Positions 4,984 to 10,265 of a stretch of DNA of 10,265 nucleotides are shown piece by piece; within the stretch, counting starts at the first letter, position 1, and every line of letters begins with the position of its first letter. The DNA comes from an uncultured Holophagaceae bacterium. Lineage in GTDB: Bacteria; Acidobacteriota; Holophagae; Holophagales; Holophagaceae. The translations under genes were made by a program, and so were the position numbers. The stretch covers positions 1-10,265 of the forward strand of contig CAIXHJ010000457.1 of assembly GCA_903919165.1 (NCBI GenBank), read 5' to 3'. The notes beneath the pieces were generated by a model, which worked only from the letters and a program-made list of their open reading frames with translations, did no database searches and was not told the DNA's origin.

Positions 4984-7434
4984 ATGTTCAGCATCATTCC
5001 TGATGGCGCGCATTTCCGCGAGTTCGCCCTGTTGAAGGATGGCCAGGGAATCCTGCTGCGCATCGCCTCGCCCGCTGACGTGGACCGGGTGGAGGCTTTC
5101 ATGCACGGCCTCTCCCGGGAAACCCTGTCCATGCGTTTCATGGGTGGCGTCTCCAGCGTCTCCCGGAAGTTCGTGGAGGAACTCTGTGAGGAGAATCCCC
5201 ACGAACGGGCCTGCCTGCTGGCCATCGAGGGGATGGAGGCCGGGCAGCGGGTGGTGGGGTTGGGAAACTACGTGGGCATGAGAGCAGGCATCGCCGAAGT
5301 GAGCTTCGTGGTCGCGGATGACCACCAGGGCCGGGGCATCAGCAGCCTGATCCTCGAACGGCTGGCCGGTCTGGCTGCGGGTTCTGGTTATGTGGGGTTC
5401 GAGGCTGATGTGCTCTATGAAAACGAGAAGATGATCAACGTCTTCAGGGATTCCGGGTTTGAAACCCAACGGGCCATGGAGGGCGGCATCATCCACCTGC
5501 AGTTCCCCCTGAGCGCCGCCCAGACCCAGCGTGAGCGGGCCGAGATCCGGGAGCGGGTGGCGGCGGCGAATTCCCTGGTCCCCCTCCTGAAACCCGCGAC
5601 CGTGGCCGTGGTGGGTGCTTCCCGGGATTCTTCCTCCATCGGCAATGCCATCTTCCGCCACATTCTCCAGAGCCATTTCAAGGGCGTGGTCTACCCGGTC
5701 AATCCCAAGGCGCGGGCCATCGAAGGGGTGTGCGCCTATCCATCCCTGGCCTCCCTGCCGGAGCCGCCCGATCTGGTGGTCCTGGCGGTCCCGGCTGCCA
5801 AGGTGATTCCCATGGCCAAAGAGGCCCTCGACAAGGGGGCGCGCGGACTGCTGGTCATCGCGGCGGGATTCGCGGAAGCGGGGCCGGACGGCGCCCGGCG
5901 CCAGGAGCGCCTGGTGCGCATGGTGCGCAGCGGTGGCGCCAGACTGGTGGGACCCAACTGCCTTGGGCTCCTGAACACGAATGTAGGGGTGCAGTTGAAT
6001 GCCAGTCTGGCGGCAGCCATGCCTCCTCGTGGGCGTGTGGGGTTCTTCAGCCATTCCGCCGCACTCGGCGTGGTCATCCTCCAGTACGCTGCCGAGCGCG
6101 GGCTCGGCTTCTCCACCTTCGTCTCGGCGGGGAACCGGGCGGACGTCTCGGGGACTGATCTGCTTCAGTACTGGGAGGAGGACCCAGACACCGATGTGGC
6201 CCTGCTCTACCTCGAGACCTTCGGGAATCCCCGCCGCTTCGCCCGGCTGGCCCGCCGGATCTCCCGACGGAAGCCGATCCTGTGCGTGAAGAGCGCCCGG
6301 AGCCATGCTGGGCGACGCATGGCCCAGGCCCACATCGGGGCCAGCCCCCGAAACGATGCCGAGGTGGAGGCCCTGTTCCATCAGGCCGGCGTTATCCGGG
6401 CCGATACCCTTGAGGAACTGTTCGACATCGCCCTGCTTCTGTCCCACCAGCCGCTTCCCCGGGGCAATCGCGTGGCCGTCATCAGCAACTCCGGCGGGGT
6501 CGCGACGATTTGTGCGGACGCCTGCGAGTCCCGTGGCATGCAGATTTCCGGTCCAGGCGTGGTGGACCTGCACGCCCTGGCCACGGCGGAACATTATGAG
6601 CGGGCCTGCCTGGAGGCCCTCGAACACCCGGAGGTGGACGCCCTCATCGCCACCTTCGCCTGCGTGGGGGGCTGCGATCCCGCCCTGGTGGCCCGAGCCA
6701 TCCGCCGAGCCGCGGTGAAGGCCGAGCGCGGCACCGGCATCGCCAAGCCGACCCTGCTCTCGTTGATGGGGGTCAGCGGCGCGGTTCCCGTGGGCTCGGC
6801 CACGCAGGGTGGTGGCGGCGGCACCCACCGGACCTTTCCTTCCTACCGTTTTCCCGAGTCAGCCGCGCTGGCGCTCTCCAAAGTGGCGGACTATGCCCGT
6901 TTCCGGATGCAGCCCCCGGGTCGGATCCCGGCCTACGAGGACCTGGATGTAGGAAAAGCCCGCCTTTGGGTGGAACACCTCATCGAGGGGCTTCCCGATT
7001 CATCTCCCTTGATGCTGCCTCCAGCACAGGCCCGGGAGCTCATGGAAAGCTTCGGCATTCCCATCGCAGGCACGTCCCAGAAGGACGAGGCCCATAGGGA
7101 TTCGAAGGTTTCCATGAGCCTTTCAGCCGATCCTGATTTCGGCCCCATCTGGCGATTCCACCGGCCGGGTGAAGAGTCGATCCTGCGCCTCACGCCCCTG
7201 ACCGATCTCGATATCGTGGACGTGCTTGGGAGGTTGAAGCTGTCCCCAGTCTGCGGATTGGCCGAGACTCTGGGCCGACTGACCCAGCTGGTGGAGGAAC
7301 TGCCCTGGATCTGCACCCTGGAGGCCGAGGTCAGCCTTGCCCCCGACGCAGATGCCTCCCTGCACCCCAAGCTGCTGCCCCTGCAACCTGGGCTTCGCGT
7401 GGCCTTCTCCCAGGCCGAATACCGCATGCCCTAA
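4984..7434 (+). CDS. GNAT acetyltransferase fused to NDP-forming acyl-CoA synthetase-like module (Pat/SlPatA type)
   Basis: This is probably a protein lysine acyltransferase that modifies acyl-CoA synthetases. Counting from ATG 4984 gives 816 residues. An N-terminal GNAT domain (about 20-175) has VVADDHQGRGIS (109-120) as the acetyl-CoA loop. A Rossmann CoA-binding domain (about 200-290, VAVVGASRDSSSIGNAIF) follows, then succinyl-CoA-ligase-like halves with GPNCLG (323-328), SHSAALG (356-362), KSARSHAG (436-443), the likely phospho-His position His450 (AQAHIGA) and SNSGGVA (501-507). The last part begins like ATP-grasp (LPPAQARELMESFGIP, 678-693) but jumps to the distal DPDFGP (716-721), so some 90 residues seem to be missing. 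GNAT-first order recalls Streptomyces SlPatA, whereas Salmonella Pat has GNAT last. An in-frame GTG at 4954 would add 10 residues; neither start has a strong ribosome site. The gene leads the operon with acuB and acuC, where B. subtilis has acuA. Confidence 0.88.
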   Translation: MFSIIPDGAHFREFALLKDGQGILLRIASPADVDRVEAFMHGLSRETLSMRFMGGVSSVSRKFVEELCEENPHERACLLAIEGMEAGQRVVGLGNYVGMRAGIAEVSFVVADDHQGRGISSLILERLAGLAAGSGYVGFEADVLYENEKMINVFRDSGFETQRAMEGGIIHLQFPLSAAQTQRERAEIRERVAAANSLVPLLKPATVAVVGASRDSSSIGNAIFRHILQSHFKGVVYPVNPKARAIEGVCAYPSLASLPEPPDLVVLAVPAAKVIPMAKEALDKGARGLLVIAAGFAEAGPDGARRQERLVRMVRSGGARLVGPNCLGLLNTNVGVQLNASLAAAMPPRGRVGFFSHSAALGVVILQYAAERGLGFSTFVSAGNRADVSGTDLLQYWEEDPDTDVALLYLETFGNPRRFARLARRISRRKPILCVKSARSHAGRRMAQAHIGASPRNDAEVEALFHQAGVIRADTLEELFDIALLLSHQPLPRGNRVAVISNSGGVATICADACESRGMQISGPGVVDLHALATAEHYERACLEALEHPEVDALIATFACVGGCDPALVARAIRRAAVKAERGTGIAKPTLLSLMGVSGAVPVGSATQGGGGGTHRTFPSYRFPESAALALSKVADYARFRMQPPGRIPAYEDLDVGKARLWVEHLIEGLPDSSPLMLPPAQARELMESFGIPIAGTSQKDEAHRDSKVSMSLSADPDFGPIWRFHRPGEESILRLTPLTDLDIVDVLGRLKLSPVCGLAETLGRLTQLVEELPWICTLEAEVSLAPDADASLHPKLLPLQPGLRVAFSQAEYRMP

Positions 7435-7440
7435 AGCCTC

Positions 7441-7446
7441 AGGAGG
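7441..7446 (+). promoter_or_regulatory. Strong ribosome binding site of acuB
   Basis: AGGAGG stands 6 bases before the ATG at 7453, in an 18-base gap after the acetyltransferase stop codon. It is the clearest Shine-Dalgarno sequence in the operon and fixes the acuB start. Confidence 0.7.
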
Positions 7447-7452
7447 ATCGCC

Positions 7453-8082
7453 ATGCTGGTGAACGAAATCATGCGGAAACCGGTGACGGTGATCCAGGCG
7501 ACCGCTCTCCTCGGCGAAGCGTTCCACCAGCTCCAGGCGCACGGATTCCGCCACCTTCCCGTGATGGATCAGGGACGCCTGGTGGGAGTCCTCACGGACC
7601 GGGACATCCGGTTCGCCACCAGCAGTCTGTCGCCGGCCCCCCACACCGCCGACGATCCAGTCTCTCTGGCCATGAGCAGTCCGGTGTCAACGGCGGATCC
7701 GCTGGATCCCATCGAGGATGCCGCACGGATCATGCGCGACCGGAAGATCGGTTGCCTGCCCGTGATGGATGGCTCCGAGCTCGTGGGCATTCTCACGGGC
7801 ATGGACCTCCTGGATGCACTGATGCTCCTGACGGGCGTCACCAAGCCCTCTTCGCGACTGGAGGTGGCGCTCGCCGACAGGCCCGGAGAACTGGCCCGTC
7901 TCACCGCTTTCCTCGCCGACCGTCATGTCAACATCCACTCCATCCTCACCCACCCGGGCGCGGATGCCAGAGTGCGCACAGTACTGAGGCTGGACTCGAA
8001 CCAGACGAGGCCCCTGGCCGAGGAGCTGCGGGCCGATGGCTTCGACATCCTTTGGCCCCGACCGAAGCCATGGCAGCACTGA
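7453..8082 (+). CDS. acuB: AcuB-type CBS-CBS-ACT protein
   Basis: This is a likely small-molecule sensor of the acu locus. The 209 residues, close to the roughly 214 of B. subtilis AcuB, contain two CBS repeats and one ACT domain. CBS1 (about 1-57) has IMRKPVTVI and GRLVGVLTDRDIR (41-53). CBS2 (about 68-125) has SSPVSTADPLDPIEDAARIM and LVGILTGMDLLDALM. The ACT domain (about 135-205) has RLEVALADRPGELARLTAFL (135-154) followed by VNIHSILTH. CBS pairs usually bind adenine nucleotides and ACT domains usually bind amino acids or similar ligands; which ones apply here is unknown. In Bacillus the molecular role of AcuB is not settled, so control of the acetyltransferase or deacetylase by energy charge is an inference. 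The gene sits between both enzymes in one operon and its end overlaps the start of acuC by 13 bases. Confidence 0.9.
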   Translation: MLVNEIMRKPVTVIQATALLGEAFHQLQAHGFRHLPVMDQGRLVGVLTDRDIRFATSSLSPAPHTADDPVSLAMSSPVSTADPLDPIEDAARIMRDRKIGCLPVMDGSELVGILTGMDLLDALMLLTGVTKPSSRLEVALADRPGELARLTAFLADRHVNIHSILTHPGADARVRTVLRLDSNQTRPLAEELRADGFDILWPRPKPWQH

Positions 8083-9203
8083 TCCATCGGCCAGAATATG
8101 CCGGGTACGACTTCGGACCCGAGCATCCCTTCACCCCGGCGCGGGTGGAGATGCTCCTGGACCTGATCCGGTGCCTGGGTCATGACGTCACGCCCATCGC
8201 CGCGCCAGCCGCAACCCGGGAAGACATCCTCACCGTCCATGACGAGGCCTATGTCGCCATGGTGGAGTCGCTGGACCAGGGGATACCCGACCTGGAAGCA
8301 GATCGGTTCGGCCTCGGCACGCCGGATAATCCTATCTTCCCGGGTATGGACCTCGCCGCCCGGTGGCTGGTAGGTGGCACCCTCCATGGCGCCCGGATGT
8401 TGATGACGGGTCAGGAGCGGCGTGTGCTCCAGCTGGGAGGGGGACTGCACCATGCGCAGAAGGCACATGCGGCGGGATTCTGCCTGTACAACGACCTGGC
8501 CGTGGCCATCCGGGCATTCGTGGATCACGGCTGGCGCGTGGCCTACCTGGATATCGACCTTCACCACGGCGACGGCGTCCAGAACCTGTTCTACGGCCAC
8601 AGCCAGGTGCTCACCCTCAGCATTCATGAATCCGGGCACTACCTCTATCCCGGCACTGGCCACATCCAGGAAGTGGGGAACGGGTCTGCCCGGGGCATGA
8701 GCGTGAACATCCCCCTGGAACCGTTCACTGAAGCCGGCGACTACCTGGAGGCCTTCGAATCGGTCGTTCCCCGGGCCCTGGCCTGGTTCTCGCCCGATGT
8801 CCTGGTGGTCCAGGCTGGCGCGGACGCGCACTTCGCGGACCCGCTGGGGGATCTCGCGCTCACCACGCAGGCCTTCCAGGCGCTCTATCAGAGGATTTTC
8901 GGATTGGCCGACGCCCATGCCCAGGGGCGAGTGCTCTTGACCCTGGGCGGAGGCTACGAAGCCCAGGCGGTGGCCCGGGTGTGGACCATCCTCTACCTGA
9001 CCTTGATGGGCCGCGCCATTCCTGAGCGCCTTCCAGCCGAGTGGCTGGACCGCTGGCGCCACCTTCTGGGCCCCGACATCGGTCAGGATCTGCATGACCC
9101 GGAGTCGGCCATTCCCGAGCTTGCCGGCCGTGAAGCCCGCGCTCGCCGAAACCGGGACGTCGTTGCCCGCCTGCTGGATTCGGTGCGCCCCTACTGGATC
9201 TAG
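8070..9203 (+). CDS. acuC: AcuC-type zinc-dependent protein deacetylase (class I HDAC-like)
   Basis: This is predicted to remove acetyl groups from lysine, here most likely from the acyl-CoA synthetase. The 377 residues are near the size of B. subtilis AcuC (about 387). The arginase/deacetylase fold motifs are intact: GGGLHHAQKAHAAGFCLYND (123-142) with the His127/His128 pair, YLDIDLHHGDG (159-169) with zinc ligands Asp163 and His165, QAGADAHFADPLGDL (248-262) with the third zinc ligand Asp252, and LTLGGGYEA (290-298) with Tyr296. The enzyme is therefore expected to be active. ATG 8070 is chosen because AcuC proteins begin with a similar segment (LIHRPEYAGYDFGPEHPFTP). The longer open frame upstream lies within acuB. 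There is no Shine-Dalgarno sequence and a 13-base overlap with acuB, which suggests translational coupling. It is the last gene of the acu operon, with 59 bases to ruvA. Confidence 0.95.
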   Translation: MAALIHRPEYAGYDFGPEHPFTPARVEMLLDLIRCLGHDVTPIAAPAATREDILTVHDEAYVAMVESLDQGIPDLEADRFGLGTPDNPIFPGMDLAARWLVGGTLHGARMLMTGQERRVLQLGGGLHHAQKAHAAGFCLYNDLAVAIRAFVDHGWRVAYLDIDLHHGDGVQNLFYGHSQVLTLSIHESGHYLYPGTGHIQEVGNGSARGMSVNIPLEPFTEAGDYLEAFESVVPRALAWFSPDVLVVQAGADAHFADPLGDLALTTQAFQALYQRIFGLADAHAQGRVLLTLGGGYEAQAVARVWTILYLTLMGRAIPERLPAEWLDRWRHLLGPDIGQDLHDPESAIPELAGREARARRNRDVVARLLDSVRPYWI

Positions 9204-9262
9204 GATTTTCGGGTACCCAACAGGAACGGCATCGCTGGGTCCTCTTCCGGTATCCTCGAAGC

Positions 9263-9850
9263 ATGATCGGACGTCTCCGCGGGGAACTCATCCAGAAGCT
9301 GCCCAATCTGGCCCTCGTCGAATGCGCCGGCGTGGGTTATTCGGCGGCCATCAGCCTCTCCACCTATGGTCTGCTTCCGGAGGCCGGATCCACGGTGGTG
9401 CTGCACACGGAATTGCTGGTGCGGGAGAACGAGATCTCGCTGCTCGGCTTCTCCTCCACTCAAGAGCGGGAGCTCTACCGCATGCTGGTGAAGGTGGATG
9501 GCGTGGGCCCGAAACTGGCGCTGGCAGCCCTCGGGGCCCTCTCCCTTGAGGACCTGGTGCGGGCCATCCGGAGCAGGGAGGTGAAAGTCCTCACCCGTAT
9601 TCCCGGTGTGGGGAAGAAGACCGCCGAGAAGATGTGCTTCGAACTGTCCGAGAAAATGGGTGGGTTGACGGGCCTGGAAGGCCTCTCCGGCGTGGCCTCC
9701 AGTGACCCCTGGGAGGAAAGCCTCCGGTCGGCTCTGACCAATCTTGGTTTCAAGGAGGATGCAGTGCTGCCGGTGGTGGCTGAGCTCCGCGCCTCAAAAC
9801 CGTCCCTGACAGAAGCCATCCGCCAAGCCTTGAAGGCCCTGCAGCGGTGA
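9263..9850 (+). CDS. ruvA: Holliday junction branch migration protein RuvA
   Basis: RuvA binds four-way DNA junctions as a tetramer and loads the RuvB motor, working with the RuvC resolvase in recombinational repair. The 195 residues have all three domains. The OB fold (1-64) begins MIGRLRGELI and includes CAGVGY (21-26) and HTELLVREN (48-56). The domain with two helix-hairpin-helix motifs has VDGVGPKLAL (78-87) and IPGVGKKTAEKM (113-124). The C-terminal RuvB-binding domain (about 148-195) has DPWEESLRSALTNLGF. Length is normal for the family. Only a weak CGAAG precedes the ATG. Neither ruvC nor ruvB is next to it; acuC lies upstream and a dehydrogenase overlaps its stop, which is an unusual setting. 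Confidence 0.97.
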   Translation: MIGRLRGELIQKLPNLALVECAGVGYSAAISLSTYGLLPEAGSTVVLHTELLVRENEISLLGFSSTQERELYRMLVKVDGVGPKLALAALGALSLEDLVRAIRSREVKVLTRIPGVGKKTAEKMCFELSEKMGGLTGLEGLSGVASSDPWEESLRSALTNLGFKEDAVLPVVAELRASKPSLTEAIRQALKALQR

Positions 9851-10265
9851 GCATCCGCATCCTTGCCACCTCCCCCCTGGTGGGCCCAGCCCTGTTCGAC
9901 CTTGGCGCCCGGTTTCCGGAGCTCCGCGTCGCGCCATTCCACTCTCCTGAATGGATGGCGGCCCTGCCAGAGGCGGAGGCACTGGTGGTGGTGGTCTCCG
10001 AACCCATCACGGAGGCGGACCTCGAGGCGGCACCCAGGCTGAAGGCCCTCGGCACCTGCTCCGTGGGTGTGAACCACCTGCCCCTGAAGGCCTGTCAGGC
10101 CCGCGGCATCGCCGTGGTGAACACCCCGGGCGTGTTGACCGACACTACCGCCGACCTCGCCCTGGCCCTGCTGATGTCGTTGACTCGCCGCCTGGCGGAG
10201 GGCGAGGCCCTGGTGCGTTCCGGTGCATGGAAGGGCTGGGCGCCGGACCAGTTGCTTGGCCGAAG
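9847..10265 (+). CDS. D-2-hydroxyacid dehydrogenase, N-terminal part (glyoxylate/hydroxypyruvate reductase-like)
   Basis: The gene is cut by the right edge, with 139 codons visible. It is an NAD(P)H-dependent reductase of 2-oxo acids, to judge by the substrate-domain pattern: ALVVVVSEPITEADLEAAPR (45-64), LGTCSVGVNHLPLKACQARG (68-87), then IAVVNTPGVLTDTTADLALA (88-107) and a WKGWAPDQLLGR segment (128-139). TPGVLTD followed by a W-x-GW segment is closest to the GyaR/GRHPR group, but phosphoglycerate dehydrogenase-like members cannot be excluded. The GxGxxG coenzyme loop and the Arg/Glu/His catalytic residues lie beyond the window. The start is GTG at 9847, overlapping the ruvA TGA as GTGA, so the two are probably translationally coupled. 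No metabolic link to ruvA is evident. Confidence 0.88.
   Translation, partial: MSIRILATSPLVGPALFDLGARFPELRVAPFHSPEWMAALPEAEALVVVVSEPITEADLEAAPRLKALGTCSVGVNHLPLKACQARGIAVVNTPGVLTDTTADLALALLMSLTRRLAEGEALVRSGAWKGWAPDQLLGR

Noticed and set aside
4870..6828. A minus-strand open frame continuing upstream of the synthetase, which would give a fused protein of about 1211 residues.
   Set aside because: It is antisense to the well-supported GNAT/ligase fusion gene, its translation has no recognisable domain, and the synthetase has its own ribosome site and normal length from 4869. Long antisense frames are expected in GC-rich coding DNA.
7752..8069. An upstream extension of the acuC frame that would add 106 residues.
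   Set aside because: It overlaps the acuB coding region out of frame, reads as an Arg/Pro/His-rich shadow sequence, and AcuC proteins begin where ATG 8070 does.
9204..9262. A possible promoter or terminator between acuC and ruvA (ACCCA/TGGGT arms, GGGTACCC palindrome, TATCCT).
   Set aside because: The arms are 5 bases with a 16-base loop, and TATCCT has no partner -35 at the right distance. Nothing here rises above chance.

Overview
The window is about 10 kb of bacterial chromosome. From position 1263 rightwards it is GC-rich, roughly 65-70% in the 60-base blocks I counted by hand. The protein set and dense coding fit a free-living aerobic or facultative bacterium that uses organic acids or fatty acids. 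The phylum cannot be fixed from the sequence. A high-GC Gram-negative such as a Holophaga/Geothrix-type acidobacterium or a deltaproteobacterium is only a guess.

Layout. (a) Positions 1-1119 are less GC-rich (about 52-55%) and hold one minus-strand gene with a DUF2971 domain. It looks like an accessory or acquired gene. (b) Positions 1120-1262 are a short intergenic stretch with a perfect 8-bp inverted repeat and a degenerate TTCGTG/CACGAA tandem repeat, lying about where base composition changes. (c) Positions 1263-4869 hold two minus-strand genes, transcribed acyl-CoA synthetase (AMP-forming) first and then a 611-residue acyl-CoA dehydrogenase. (d) Positions 4984-9203 hold a divergent plus-strand operon: a GNAT acetyltransferase fused to an NDP-forming acyl-CoA-synthetase-like module, then an AcuB-type CBS-CBS-ACT protein, then an AcuC-type zinc deacetylase. 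(e) Positions 9263-9850 are ruvA, which overlaps by 4 bases the start of a D-2-hydroxyacid dehydrogenase that runs off the right edge.

How it fits together. The centre is an acu-type control locus. In Bacillus subtilis, acuA (acetyltransferase), acuB (CBS-ACT) and acuC (deacetylase) sit beside acsA and switch acetyl-CoA synthetase off and on by acetylating its catalytic lysine. Here the order acetyltransferase-acuB-acuC is kept, divergent from an AMP-forming acyl-CoA synthetase that carries the target motif P-x4-G-K. The small AcuA is replaced by a much larger two-domain Pat/SlPatA-like protein whose ATP-grasp part appears to have lost its ATP-binding half. The acyl-CoA dehydrogenase downstream of the synthetase suggests that the switch controls activation and first oxidation of an acyl substrate other than, or in addition to, acetate. 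The right-hand pair (ruvA and the dehydrogenase) looks unrelated to this.

No tRNA, rRNA, CRISPR array, insertion sequence or convincing factor-independent terminator was seen.
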